64,000 nt of DNA from Pontiellaceae bacterium B12227. Its GTDB lineage: Bacteria; Verrucomicrobiota; Kiritimatiellia; Kiritimatiellales; Pontiellaceae. The DNA lies in the NCBI GenBank assembly GCA_029432775.1, contig JAROAZ010000004.1, positions 124,001 to 188,000 of the forward strand, in the 5' to 3' direction. The notes under the pieces are model-generated. The model made no database searches. It was not told the DNA's origin and worked only from the letters and a program-made list of their open reading frames with translations. Both the position numbers and the translations under genes were made by a program. Positions 8,804 through 18,255 of this stretch are shown here, piece after piece. The first letter of the stretch is position 1; each line of letters starts with the position of its first letter.

Positions 8804-10198
8804 CTAGAGCTCAATTCGGCTGATGGATAGAGGTGGAAGCACCAAACGACCATCTTCAAGCGGAATCTCCACATCGGGGGCTTCATCTACGGTAAAGTGT
8901 TTTGTTTCGTTTACTTCATCAAAATAAAGGGCACGCAGGACGGGAGTCTGTTTCAAGGAATAGCCCTTAACCTGTACCGATAACGGAACATGCAGAGGGG
9001 TTTTATTGATGACAAACACGGCAATCTTTTCATCCTTGACCACAGAAACGGCGCGAACAGCACTTCTGCCCTCTGCCAGCCTTTGGGTTTCAACAGTGGT
9101 TCCAAGCAGCTGTGCATCTTCGAACAGATCCCTGACCATTTCATAGGCCGCACCAAAACCGGTCTTGGTATGAACACCCGTCTTTTTATCGTACGTGAAC
9201 AACGGATGACCGGCATTCATCTGGAAGAAACAGGCGATTTCATAGATGTCCTGGTTTTCAAACAGGGTTAAATATCCATCCGCCATCCCGAGAACACTGA
9301 TGGCATTGTCGCCCTTGCCCGTTGACCATTCCGTAAGCCAGATCGGATGATCCGGGAACAATTCACGAAACGTATCGGCCATTTCCGAAAGAACCTGTCC
9401 GGTAAAAAGGGTCGCCTTCGCCCCTCCCCCCATATGCTTATGCACCGTGATCGCATCGAAATAATCCTCGTTTAAAAACGGCTGGTTCCAGGGATTGGAA
9501 ACCGCGTCGCGCCAATGCACCGGAACGGAGACCTTGACGTCGGGGTCGGTAGCCTTCAATGCAGTCGTGTATGCTTTTGAAACGGCAATATAATCTTCCA
9601 CTGTTTTAGTCGCCTCACTGCGCTGGGTTTTCCAGAACGGCTCGTTGCCGAGTTCAATCCATCTGACGTCGAAGCCTTTCACCTTCCGATCCTTCAGACG
9701 GCGTACCCCTTTCTCCGGAGAATCATAATTCAGATTATAAGTAAAAACGGCATCGAACTTCAGTTCCCGGTGCAGTTGATGTAACCCGTCAAATCCATAC
9801 TTCAAGGTCGGGTGGTTGGTCACGGAACCATCATACGGTGTTTTGTAGTTGTCTGTTTTTCGCCGCCCGTCGCTCTCCCAATCATAAAAGTTTGCCCAGA
9901 CTCCATGAGGGAAACGCAGGGAAGACGGCCTGAACTGCCGGATCAGCTTCTGAGCATCCGAATGGTTGTAGCCGATTTTACCATAGAGGTTTTCCGGCCA
10001 GTTGGCATTCAGCCCCAACAGCATATTGTTGATTGAGGTCTGCCTGCCTGTATCCACGGATACCGATGCCGTTACCGTTTCCGGCACATCGAATGGATAC
10101 TTCAGTTTTTCAGGCTCACCACCATCAGCAAGACAACCGACAACCAGCAAAAAACCAACTCCTGAAAACTTCCAAACATTGGAACTCTGAACACTCAT
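8804..10198 (-). CDS. Clan GH-A glycoside hydrolase lipoprotein
   Basis: A protein of 464 residues with a lipoprotein-like start (GVGFLLVVGCLAD; the Cys of LVVGC would be lipidated). A TIM-barrel fold is indicated by RWIELGNEPFW (acid/base Glu near 184) and IWLTEWSTGKG (nucleophile Glu near 288), followed by a beta-sandwich ending PLSISRIEL. This is the pattern of GH-A arabinofuranosidase/agarase-type enzymes, but I cannot assign a family number. It is clearly paralogous to the first ~480 residues of the 13447-17022 protein (shared LRFPHGVWANFYDWE, SPEKGV/SPAKGV). GGAGTGTATT precedes the ATG at 10198. It follows the GH39-like gene by 22 nt, so the two are probably cotranscribed. Confidence 0.75.
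   Translation of the reverse strand: MSVQSSNVWKFSGVGFLLVVGCLADGGEPEKLKYPFDVPETVTASVSVDTGRQTSINNMLLGLNANWPENLYGKIGYNHSDAQKLIRQFRPSSLRFPHGVWANFYDWESDGRRKTDNYKTPYDGSVTNHPTLKYGFDGLHQLHRELKFDAVFTYNLNYDSPEKGVRRLKDRKVKGFDVRWIELGNEPFWKTQRSEATKTVEDYIAVSKAYTTALKATDPDVKVSVPVHWRDAVSNPWNQPFLNEDYFDAITVHKHMGGGAKATLFTGQVLSEMADTFRELFPDHPIWLTEWSTGKGDNAISVLGMADGYLTLFENQDIYEIACFFQMNAGHPLFTYDKKTGVHTKTGFGAAYEMVRDLFEDAQLLGTTVETQRLAEGRSAVRAVSVVKDEKIAVFVINKTPLHVPLSVQVKGYSLKQTPVLRALYFDEVNETKHFTVDEAPDVEIPLEDGRLVLPPLSISRIEL
10170..10184. repeat. Intragenic dyad TTCCAAACATTGGAA
   Basis: Exact match to TTCCAANNNTTGGAA in the signal-peptide region of the GH-A lipoprotein gene; it encodes S-N-V-W-K. Confidence 0.55.
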
Positions 10199-10220
10199 AA
10201 TACACTCCAACATAACCACC

Positions 10221-11813
10221 CTATTTCTCCTGCGCCCATTTTTTCAGAAACTGCTGATCGTCATCACTGAGGGTGGAGATGGGTATGATATAGCGGCGGC
10301 CCCTCACATAACAAAGCAGCTTACCCTCTTTTAACTCGGCCAGCTCCACTTTAACTTTCGATCCGTCTACCCGTTTGGTCAAAACACGTTTCGGTTTGGG
10401 ACCAAGAATTTCAACCTTTTGAAATGAAAATGAAGATAGATCCATCTCCAACTCCAGCCGGGATTCATCCCTGTCCTTCACCGGTTTTGTCCGCAGCATT
10501 TTCCAGTCAGACCGCTCCAGCTTTTCGCCGTCTAAAACAGCCGTTCGGTATTTTATCTGCGTGGAGGGAGGAAACGGAAGGATGATGGAAAGGCCAACGG
10601 GCTCATCCTTTGTATAAGACGGATCAGCATTGTAGTTATACACCATGGCATTGAATTGGTTTTGTTTCGTGTTCCAGGAAAACAGCCCGTCAATCATGTT
10701 GCCGTCAACCAGCGGTTCGCCCTCTTTTGAACCGGCGTAGTAATAATCCCCCTGCATAGAGAGAAATTCCTGCTCAGCCAGTTTATTGTGCCCCGTGCCC
10801 CAGCGGAATATGTGATGCATGTCATGGTCATACATCATTTTACCGAGCATCACCGTAAAGGCTTCCACATGAGCCTTGGGTGCATTCTCGTAGCTGTTTC
10901 CTTTTTTGGACATACTTTTGATTAATGAGAATTCGTGAATCTCCAACTCAGCGTCGGGATTCCATTCCGGAATGTCTTTGATCGGGGCAAAATCAGCCCG
11001 GTAAACGAGTTCAAGATCGACGCGCTTGATCTTGTTATAAAACGGATAGTAGGAGACGCCGACAAAATCATAGTGAATGTTTTTCAGCTTACACCATTTC
11101 ACGAAATCGGGGCCGAACGAATTGTTCGAAGAAGCCCACAGGAAATGGGCGCCCACCTTCGCTTCGGGCAATACCGAATGAATGGCATTTACGGTCGTTG
11201 CATAGTGCTCAAAGAATTCGATTTTACTACCCCGCCAATGGCCGGCGGTTCCAATTTCACGACCGATGCAATAACGCCACTGTTCCACCTGCTCGCGGCC
11301 ATAGGTCCTAATGAGTTCCTTCATCATTTCCTGGATGTAGACTGTCCAGGCTTCGGGATCGTTCGGCGGCCAGGCATTGCCATAGGTTTCGACTTCTTTG
11401 CCGCCCTTCAAATCGATACCCCGCTGAAAGGCCCAGGGCACATTATCAATCATCAACTGGAAGATGCGGCCATTGGCCTGCACCGTATCAATTTGTGTTT
11501 TGAGGGGAGCCCAATCGTAAACATAGCTGCTTCCGTCCCACTTATAGGTGTCCTCCTCAAGGAGCTTTTGATCCTCTCTGGATTTTCCTCCGAGCGGCCG
11601 TACCACACAGATATACGGATGATCCCCCACCGGCATATTAAACCGGCGCATCGGCGATATGCGGTTGCTTACATCCCAGTGATACCGCATCAGTTCCCGC
11701 TGATTATCCGCGTTAGAGAAATCGCAACTCAGCGTAACAGCGGCGGTACCGATCTGAACCATCAGCGCCGCCGCAGTCAGAAGATAAATACGTATCACAT
11801 TCATTGGAATCAT
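10221..11813 (-). CDS. GH39-like glycoside hydrolase with C-terminal SHD1-like domain
   Basis: A protein of 530 residues with an N-terminal signal peptide (MNVIRIYLLTAAALMVQIGTA). The TIM barrel has CIGREIGTAGHW (acid/base Glu near 184) and LEIHEFSLIK (candidate nucleophile Glu near 291), the layout of GH39 beta-xylosidase/iduronidase-type enzymes. A beta-sandwich follows, and about the last 60 residues (KLLCYVRGRRYIIPISTLSDDDQQFLKKW) look like an SHD1 domain, common in PVC bacteria and also seen in the 28154-30058 protein. Two start codons (11813 and 11804) are possible and neither has a clear ribosome binding site. A beta-xylosidase role in a xylose-containing algal polysaccharide is a reasonable guess, not a demonstrated one. 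Confidence 0.65.
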   Translation of the reverse strand: MIPMNVIRIYLLTAAALMVQIGTAAVTLSCDFSNADNQRELMRYHWDVSNRISPMRRFNMPVGDHPYICVVRPLGGKSREDQKLLEEDTYKWDGSSYVYDWAPLKTQIDTVQANGRIFQLMIDNVPWAFQRGIDLKGGKEVETYGNAWPPNDPEAWTVYIQEMMKELIRTYGREQVEQWRYCIGREIGTAGHWRGSKIEFFEHYATTVNAIHSVLPEAKVGAHFLWASSNNSFGPDFVKWCKLKNIHYDFVGVSYYPFYNKIKRVDLELVYRADFAPIKDIPEWNPDAELEIHEFSLIKSMSKKGNSYENAPKAHVEAFTVMLGKMMYDHDMHHIFRWGTGHNKLAEQEFLSMQGDYYYAGSKEGEPLVDGNMIDGLFSWNTKQNQFNAMVYNYNADPSYTKDEPVGLSIILPFPPSTQIKYRTAVLDGEKLERSDWKMLRTKPVKDRDESRLELEMDLSSFSFQKVEILGPKPKRVLTKRVDGSKVKVELAELKEGKLLCYVRGRRYIIPISTLSDDDQQFLKKWAQEK

Positions 11814-11975
11814 ATACTTAACAGACTAAGACCTCGCACTCGGTGAAGCGAACTCATTTAAACATGTTATTTGTGAGTGGTTCGTCATCTCAACATCGGT
11901 AAGCTATTGGAATCTCGAATGCCGTTTTCTTACCCGTCAGTTTTTCAACCGCACCTGAGAATAGTGCGTCTTATA

Positions 11976-13403
11976 TTATTTCATATTCGAGTTGAAAGCT
12001 GGATTCAGGGAGGTGGGAATATCGGCGTTGGCTTTAACCTGCCATTTTCCAAGCATTTTCAGCAGCTCGTCGGCCTTTTCCGGATGACTGACCGCGAGAT
12101 CCTTCGTTTCCCCGATATCTTCTTTGATGTTGTAGAGTTCAACGCTTCCGGTTTCAAAAAACTGCATCAGCTTCCAGTCGCCCTTTCGCACAATGCTGCA
12201 GGGTGTCGCACGCCAGTACATTCTGTTCGTGCCATAGACCGGTTTCACCTGCACACGGCCACTTAGATACATCGGGTAGTGCCAGTAAATCGCCCGCTCG
12301 GCGATCGGGTTTCCTTTCATCAGCGGAACGAGCGATACGCCGTCGAGCGGCTGGCTAGCTGCATCCGGCAGCGACGCCCCCGCCAACTCGGCGAACGTCG
12401 GAAAATAATCAACGCCCGTGACGGGCGTATCGCAAACGGTGCCCGATTTGATGGTTCCCGGCCAGCTCATGCAGAGCGGCACGCGAATGCCGCCTTCATA
12501 GAAGCCGCCTTTGGATCCTTTGAGCGGGGCATTAAAGGTTGCCCCGCCATACCCGCCGTTATCCGATGTAAAGATGAGCAGCGTGTCTTCCTCAATTCCG
12601 TTATCTTTCAGCGCCTGCCAGACGCGCCCAACAGAGACATCCACCGCCTCGACCATGGCCGCATAAACCGGGTCCCAATCCTGGCTCCAGGTTTTTGAAT
12701 CCAGCTTCTTTCGATATTTTTCGACCACGTTCTTGCGCGCATTAATCGGGACGTGCACATCCCAGTGGCAGAGGTAGAGAAAAAACGGATCGTCTTTATT
12801 CTCGGCAATATAATCCACCGCCGTATCGGTCATCCATTCGGCCACATTCTCGTCTCCATAGAGCCTGTTATCCATTTCCAGCCCCGCGCCCCGTCCATCC
12901 GTATTATTCTGATCAAAACCCTGACCATCCTTCCCGAGATGCCACTTTCCGAGATGCAGTGTTTTGTAGTCGGCCTGCTTCAGTATTTCGGCAAGCGACA
13001 CCACCGCCGGATCTAAAGAGGTTGTGGAGGAGATCGTTCCATCGCCCCGTTTGTTCGACTGATTCGGCACCAGTAACCGCATAAGTGACGGCTCTCCCTT
13101 CGCCACTTTTCCAGGCTGCCACATTTTGGTGCGGGCCGTATACATCCCACTCATAATACACGCGCGCGACGGCAGACAATTGGCGGCACCGGGATAGCCC
13201 ATGGAAAACTCCATGCCGGATTTGCAGAGCGCATCGATATTCGGGGTTTCAAAAAACTCCGCGCCATTGTAGCCGACATCCATCCAGCCCAAATCATCGG
13301 CCATGATGAATACTATATTGGGATGCTTGTCCGTAGTCGCTAAAGCGTGCGACAGGCTCAATCCAAGAGCGAAGAGAACGGTTTTCATAAACACTTTTGT
13401 CAT
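11976..13403 (-). CDS. Secreted type I sulfatase (CLPSR), arylsulfatase A-like
   Basis: A protein of 475 residues with a signal peptide ending near SLSHALA. HPNIVFIMADDLGWMDVGYNG supplies metal ligands, C76-L-P-S-R is the formylglycine site, and HLGKWHLGKDGQGFDQNNTDG and IFTSDNGGYGG are the usual downstream motifs. It removes sulfate from a sugar outside the cytoplasm. The ATG at 13403 has AAGGA nine bases upstream; the ATG at 13412 sits too close to the same sequence. It lies between two GH-A genes, 43 nt after the multidomain one, which suggests the same substrate. The sulfate position attacked cannot be read from sequence. Confidence 0.9.
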   Translation of the reverse strand: MTKVFMKTVLFALGLSLSHALATTDKHPNIVFIMADDLGWMDVGYNGAEFFETPNIDALCKSGMEFSMGYPGAANCLPSRACIMSGMYTARTKMWQPGKVAKGEPSLMRLLVPNQSNKRGDGTISSTTSLDPAVVSLAEILKQADYKTLHLGKWHLGKDGQGFDQNNTDGRGAGLEMDNRLYGDENVAEWMTDTAVDYIAENKDDPFFLYLCHWDVHVPINARKNVVEKYRKKLDSKTWSQDWDPVYAAMVEAVDVSVGRVWQALKDNGIEEDTLLIFTSDNGGYGGATFNAPLKGSKGGFYEGGIRVPLCMSWPGTIKSGTVCDTPVTGVDYFPTFAELAGASLPDAASQPLDGVSLVPLMKGNPIAERAIYWHYPMYLSGRVQVKPVYGTNRMYWRATPCSIVRKGDWKLMQFFETGSVELYNIKEDIGETKDLAVSHPEKADELLKMLGKWQVKANADIPTSLNPAFNSNMK

Positions 13404-13446
13404 TGGATGCATTCCTTATGTGCGTAAGAGGGTTAAAAATTTATTC

Positions 13447-16400
13447 TCAAGGTTTCGTGACCTGTAATTTATAGAAGACATTGGTTCCTGCCGGAGCCGG
13501 ATCATTGAAAGATATTTCCCCGCCGGTTCCCGGTAATGGGCCGGAAATAGAGTTCCAATCATTGGAAGTCAGAACGGATCCCTTCATCACATGATATATA
13601 CGGTCGCTGTTGCTGTCCCATTTGACCGTATATCCACCGCCGAGTTCTTCCTCGAAATAGTGCACAACAAATGCGGAGCTGAATTCTCCTGGATCGGTAC
13701 CGGCAATGAGCTCATCCCCATTGGAAAGTCCGTCGAGATCGGAGTCGACCGTTGCCACCTGTCCCGTTCCGCCGAGATACAGCGTTTCCCACCAGTCTGG
13801 CAGGCCATTGCCGTCGGCATCGGGATAGGCGCTTCCTCCGGATACACTGCTGATTCCCACGTTGTCCAGATACTGATGATGTCCAGCAGTACCGCCGGTG
13901 GATACAGGAATAAAGGCCAGTTCGAAAATAACCGTTCCATTGGCATCCAGCGTGTTGTCAGCCAGACCGGTCAGATCGAGGTCATAATCTTCCCAATCCG
14001 CGACGCCGCCAGCAACGTGCGCGTTCGTACCGCTTGCAACCACGCCTGAGGTGATATCCCCGGAAAGAACTGACAGCGTCCATCCCCGTGCAGATTGCGG
14101 ACGAAACGTAGCCGTATCAAAATGGAACGTGGTCAGGTCTTTTGCCGTACCGGACGTGTCCGTAATCGTAAACTCATAGGTAGCTGAAGCACCGTTATTC
14201 ATTCTCGTGCCATCACCATGACTTTCGTTCGTGATATCGGCCGCTGGTGACACCAAGGTTCCAAAGGACCCATCGGTGCTGGCCGCGTCTGAATTAATAC
14301 TCGCACCGACATCCGTGTATGAAGCCGCTGTACTACTGGTAAGGGATGCACTGCCCGCGTGCGTGCTCGACCATTGTTCAAAGCCTGCCAGCAGATTCGT
14401 GGACATCGCTGAACCGGTTGCAGGGTCGACGGTAATTGAAACCGTATCGACTGCTGTTGTGCCGACGCTATCGCTGACCAGCAGCGTAACCATGTGCGTA
14501 CCGAGCGGCAGCATGACATTCGTGGTGATGCCCGATGCAATCTGCTCGGATCCCCGCTTCCAGATATAGCTCGTGAGCGAAAGTCCGTCTGCCGGAAGCG
14601 AACTGCTTCCATTCAGCGTGATCCACTCCACGCCATCGGCATCCGTATCGGGTACGGCCTGATTTCCGCCGGCATCCGCATAGGTGTCTAAACCAAGAAA
14701 TTCCCCGGCCGATGCCGTCAGATTGAACGCATCAATTCGGGAGCCGGCTTCGCGCCGGGCGATTTCGAGTTGATGCACGCCGGGGGCCATGTTGGTATAA
14801 AGGCCGAGCGTCAGCCAACGCCATCCGTCGCCGTTGTCACCGTTTTGTTTGGTCCAGCTGCCTCCATCCATTCGATGCCAGAAGGAATCACTGCTCACCG
14901 ACGGGAAATCAACCCGGGCTTCCAATAAAATATCGGCTGTCTCCGAGAGCCGGAACTCATACACCGCTCTTCCGTCCGGCTCGGCAACCGAGTTAAAGTT
15001 CACGGAATTGGAAGGGACTTCGATGTAAGTTACTTCATCCATGGAATTAACGGTAAACGGACTGAATAATGACTGACCAAATGCCTCTTCTGCTTCAATT
15101 TTCAGATCGGGCTGAATGATATCCGTGTTTGACGCACTCAGGCGGAACTGATCAATTTTTGCCCGGTCACGACGGGCAATTTCAAGGGTATGCCGTCCAC
15201 CGGAAAGGTTCGTGTAGTTGTTCAATGTAAACCAGCGCCAACCGCCGCCGCTGAATCCATCCTGCTTGATCCAAGGACCGCCATCAAGCCGGTGCCAGAA
15301 CGAATCCGAATTGGAATCAACTAAATCCACCCGCGCCTCAATCAGGAGATCCCCACCGTTTTGAGTCAGCACAAAATCATAAGCGGCCATGCCCGTGCTT
15401 TCCGCGACGCTGTTGAAGTTAACCGTCGGGGTCCCGTTTGAAGTAATAATATATGATGTGCCGTCCAGTTCATTGGAAACCGTGTAGGGTGAAAACGCGG
15501 TCTGGAATCGCGCCGACTCCGCTTCAAAGATCACTTCGCCGGATACTGCCGAAGGCCCGCCCGGAGTGATGCCGCTGATTTTGCTGAGTGACAACGGCGG
15601 GAGCATGATGCCCCCATTTACCGGAGAAACAATCGTGAGTGCATCATCAGCCAAATTGAATGAAGGAAAATCATTCACATCATTAAAGCTAAAGGTTTCG
15701 TGGGAGAACGATCCGGTGTATAGGATGTCGTCAAATTTCAGATCCAACGGCACGCTGTTGGTGGTTTTATTGACAGCAAAGACGATCACATCGTTGCCTT
15801 TGATAACGGCTTCTGCACTGACGGCATCCAGGGTTTCTTCGATACTGCTGGAGTTCAGCGTACTCGCATACACTTCGCTGTCCTCAAAAACACCGCGGAG
15901 TATATCATACGCGGCACCGATGCTCGTTTTCGTATGCTTTGGACTGCCGGTTTTATCGTAGACAACCATCGGATCATGGTTGTGGATCTGGAAATATTCG
16001 GCTCTCTCGAACAGGTCCGGGCGATTCATGATACCGAGATATACTTCGGTCATGCCCAGAACCGATACGGCATTTTGACCATTGGTATCGACTTTCACCG
16101 ACCATTCCGAAAGCCAGATCGGTTTGCCGGGAAACAGGGAGTTGATGTATTCCCCGGTTTCAATCATGTAATGGCGGCTTTTGAGCGTGTCCTGAACATC
16201 CGTGGCGGCGTTGCCGTCGGTCCGTAGATACTTATGGAGTGAAACCGCGTCGTAATAAGTCATGTCAGCGATCAGCGCATTGTTGTAGGTGGTATGATAG
16301 CCGAAGTCTCTCCAGGATACGGGTACCGATATCTTTATGGATGGATCTTCGGCCTTGAGGGCGGCGGAATGCGCCTGCGCCACAGCAACATATTCCGGTG

Positions 16401-17022
16401 CGGTATCAACGGCTTCGCTGCATTGATTCAGCCAGAAATGTTCATTACCGAGTTCGATATAGCTTACATCAAAACCTTTAGCGATCCGATCCTGCAAACG
16501 CGCCACTCCTTTTGCCGGGCTGTCGTAGTTTACGTTCCAGGTAAACAGGACATCAAAATTGAGATTACTGTGCAGCGTATTGAATCCGGGAAAGCCATAC
16601 CGGAGGTTCGGCACATTCGTTACGGCTCCGACATAGATTCCATCATACCCATCATAAATGCGGCGGCCATCCACTTCCCAGTCATAAAAATTGGCCCACA
16701 CGCCGTGCGGGAAGCGCAGCGCCGGAGGATTCCAGGTCGTGATCAGATCCTGCCCGTCCGTATCATTATAGCCATCCGATCCATACTGGTTTTCCGGGAA
16801 GTTGGTATTCAGGCCCAGCAACAGGTTGTTGAAATTGGATTTACTTCCTGTGTCTACCTTGAGCGTTGCGTTGAGCTGATCCGGTAAAGCGTAGGGATAA
16901 GAAATAGCCGAAAAGGCTGAGGGTGCCAAAATGAGGAGAATCGCAAAAACACCAAGCCCCCGGCGGTTTTTCAGTATGGATGCGGGTGTTTTATTTTTTT
17001 CATGAAAATGACGGTTTCTCAT
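13447..17022 (-). CDS. Multidomain GH-A enzyme with two CBM-like domains, PKD and module A
   Basis: A protein of 1191 residues. After a signal peptide, residues to about 480 form a GH-A barrel paralogous to the 8804-10198 protein, with YIELGNEHFW (acid/base Glu near 190; NEH instead of NEP) and IWLSEWSVK (Glu near 303). Two tandem CBM35/malectin-like domains (EAESARFQTAFSPYTV..., EAEEAFGQSLFSPFTV...) follow, each with SDSFWHR-DGG-W-KQ-G. Then come a PKD-like domain, one copy of module A (DNA about 13848-14396, ending GHHQYLDNVGIS), a calcium-type repeat stretch (DADGNGLPDWWE, DSDLDGLSNGDELIAGTDP) and a C-terminal beta domain ending VFYKLQVTKP. GAGGAGAAGT precedes the ATG. It is probably surface-displayed or secreted; the substrate is unknown. 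Confidence 0.75.
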   Translation of the reverse strand: MRNRHFHEKNKTPASILKNRRGLGVFAILLILAPSAFSAISYPYALPDQLNATLKVDTGSKSNFNNLLLGLNTNFPENQYGSDGYNDTDGQDLITTWNPPALRFPHGVWANFYDWEVDGRRIYDGYDGIYVGAVTNVPNLRYGFPGFNTLHSNLNFDVLFTWNVNYDSPAKGVARLQDRIAKGFDVSYIELGNEHFWLNQCSEAVDTAPEYVAVAQAHSAALKAEDPSIKISVPVSWRDFGYHTTYNNALIADMTYYDAVSLHKYLRTDGNAATDVQDTLKSRHYMIETGEYINSLFPGKPIWLSEWSVKVDTNGQNAVSVLGMTEVYLGIMNRPDLFERAEYFQIHNHDPMVVYDKTGSPKHTKTSIGAAYDILRGVFEDSEVYASTLNSSSIEETLDAVSAEAVIKGNDVIVFAVNKTTNSVPLDLKFDDILYTGSFSHETFSFNDVNDFPSFNLADDALTIVSPVNGGIMLPPLSLSKISGITPGGPSAVSGEVIFEAESARFQTAFSPYTVSNELDGTSYIITSNGTPTVNFNSVAESTGMAAYDFVLTQNGGDLLIEARVDLVDSNSDSFWHRLDGGPWIKQDGFSGGGWRWFTLNNYTNLSGGRHTLEIARRDRAKIDQFRLSASNTDIIQPDLKIEAEEAFGQSLFSPFTVNSMDEVTYIEVPSNSVNFNSVAEPDGRAVYEFRLSETADILLEARVDFPSVSSDSFWHRMDGGSWTKQNGDNGDGWRWLTLGLYTNMAPGVHQLEIARREAGSRIDAFNLTASAGEFLGLDTYADAGGNQAVPDTDADGVEWITLNGSSSLPADGLSLTSYIWKRGSEQIASGITTNVMLPLGTHMVTLLVSDSVGTTAVDTVSITVDPATGSAMSTNLLAGFEQWSSTHAGSASLTSSTAASYTDVGASINSDAASTDGSFGTLVSPAADITNESHGDGTRMNNGASATYEFTITDTSGTAKDLTTFHFDTATFRPQSARGWTLSVLSGDITSGVVASGTNAHVAGGVADWEDYDLDLTGLADNTLDANGTVIFELAFIPVSTGGTAGHHQYLDNVGISSVSGGSAYPDADGNGLPDWWETLYLGGTGQVATVDSDLDGLSNGDELIAGTDPGEFSSAFVVHYFEEELGGGYTVKWDSNSDRIYHVMKGSVLTSNDWNSISGPLPGTGGEISFNDPAPAGTNVFYKLQVTKP
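13553..13567. repeat. Intragenic dyad TTCCAATCATTGGAA
   Basis: Exact TTCCAANNNTTGGAA copy in the C-terminal domain region of the multidomain GH-A gene; it encodes S-N-D-W-N. Confidence 0.6.
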
Positions 17023-17064
17023 ACTTCTCCTCTAATACTGGTTGCATAAAGCCTTTGGTGCAAG

Positions 17065-17107
17065 CCGGCAAGATGCCGGGGATACGTACCGCAGGCTTCC
17101 AGCCTGC
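17065..17107. repeat. Two adjacent perfect hairpins between genes
   Basis: CCGGCA-AGA-TGCCGG at 17065-17079 and GCAGGCT-TCC-AGCCTGC at 17091-17107 are perfect inverted repeats, separated by gatacgtaccg. They lie between the 17250-17978 gene and the start of the 13447-17022 gene. No T-run follows, so they are more likely a dispersed intergenic repeat than a terminator. The rest of the 17023-17249 gap shows nothing clear. Confidence 0.5.
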
Positions 17108-17249
17108 AACTACCGAAAACAAGCTGATATTGGTATAACGCTGACTGCTAAGTGTGATACAGGCATTTCTTTGGACTCGATGGATGAACTATTGTTCAAC
17201 CTGGTTCCGGTATATCCCCGAAACCTATATCCACTTAATATGGAATGGA

Positions 17250-17978
17250 TTACCCCCGTTTATCCCATTTATCCCCAGACATGCATCCAAGACCGAGAAA
17301 CAGCAGTCCGATGCCGCTTGAGGTAATTAAACCCAACGGAACCGATTTTTCAGAAATACTCGAGGAGACACCGACATTGTCCAACATCTGATGGTGACCG
17401 CTAGATCCAGCGATGCCACCCGTGAAACTCAGGCGGAAAACAACCGTACCGTTGGCATCCAGCACCGGATCGGCTAGGCCCCTCAGATCAACATCGTAAT
17501 CAAACCAGTCTGTTGTTCCTCCAACGGCCGGTTCCGGGACGGTTCCGTTGGCCACCGTACCCACCGTAAGATCCCCGGAAAGCACTTCAAGCTTCCAATG
17601 TCTGGAAGATTTTTTCCTTAGGGATCCCGAATCGAAATGGAAAAATCCCAGTTCCCTATCCATTCCGGTCGTATCCGTTATGCTAAAAATAAGATCCCCT
17701 TCCAACCCGTTCGGCAGCCGCCCGCCGTCATCATTATTCTCGTTCGTCGTATCAGCGGCCGGCTCCGTTAAAAAGTTACCAAAAGAACCATCCGAGCTGA
17801 CGCCGGTTTGGCTGATACTCCAATTTGAACCGGTGTATGAAGCCCGGGCTCCGCTCGTCCGGGTGGCCTCGCCCGCCTGGTTATGCGACCAGTTTTCCCA
17901 ACCGGCAATTATCTCCGTCGATGCCAACGCAGAGCTGACACATAGTACCGCCAATACCGTTGTAATTTCTTTTACCAT
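17250..17978 (-). CDS. Single module A protein with a hydrophobic C-terminal tail
   Basis: A protein of 242 residues. A signal peptide (MVKEITTVLAVLCVSSALAS) precedes one copy of module A: IIAGWENWSHNQAGEATR at the start, SDGSFGNF, HFDSGSLRKKSSRHWKLEVLSGD, and FTGGIAGSSGHHQMLDNVGVS at the end. The C-terminus is a transmembrane-like stretch (VPLGLITSSGIGLLFLGLGC) with a charged end, but without the Pro-Glu-Pro of a PEP-CTERM signal. The module has no enzyme motif that I recognise; a ligand-binding jelly-roll is a guess from the glycosidase it is fused to elsewhere. GAGGTAAC precedes the ATG. It could be a degraded or variant sorting tail. Confidence 0.65.
   Translation of the reverse strand: MVKEITTVLAVLCVSSALASTEIIAGWENWSHNQAGEATRTSGARASYTGSNWSISQTGVSSDGSFGNFLTEPAADTTNENNDDGGRLPNGLEGDLIFSITDTTGMDRELGFFHFDSGSLRKKSSRHWKLEVLSGDLTVGTVANGTVPEPAVGGTTDWFDYDVDLRGLADPVLDANGTVVFRLSFTGGIAGSSGHHQMLDNVGVSSSISEKSVPLGLITSSGIGLLFLGLGCMSGDKWDKRG
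17593..17607. repeat. Near-match dyad TTCCAATGTCTGGAA
   Basis: One base off the TTCCAANNNTTGGAA pattern, inside the 17250-17978 gene. Confidence 0.3.
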
Positions 17979-18085
17979 GTTACCTCATTCACCTCGCTAT
18001 CGGGATCGTGGTTAATATTCGGTTCCTCAGAATAAAAAATATTCATGTCCCGATTCCAGGGTTACTTCTTCAGATCGGTGTGTAG

Positions 18086-18150
18086 CCGTGATCCGAGATC
18101 GCGGTACCGAGGACGAAGCTACTTTGCGGAATTGGCGGGGTCTAGGCCCC
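18086..18150. repeat. Intergenic hairpin repeat
   Basis: CCGTGATC-CGA-GATCGCGG at 18086-18104 is an inverted repeat with one wobble pair, and GGGGTCTAGGCCCC lies at 18137-18150. The arrangement of hairpins resembles that at 17065-17107. I see no gene in 17979-18255. Confidence 0.35.
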
Positions 18151-18189
18151 CTCCCTACAAACTCTTCTCCCAGGACATGCGGCACAAAC

Positions 18190-18215
18190 CAAAAAGGGGG
18201 CTTTGCAGCCCCCCT
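18190..18215 (-). terminator. Rho-independent terminator after the PEP-CTERM gene
   Basis: Read on minus, GGGGGCTGCAAAGCCCCC is followed by TTTTT; it lies about 40 nt past the stop of the 18256-18972 gene. Confidence 0.8.
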
Positions 18216-18255
18216 ATAGATAACGCACCTGTTACAAGTGCATTGCTTGTGTCGA

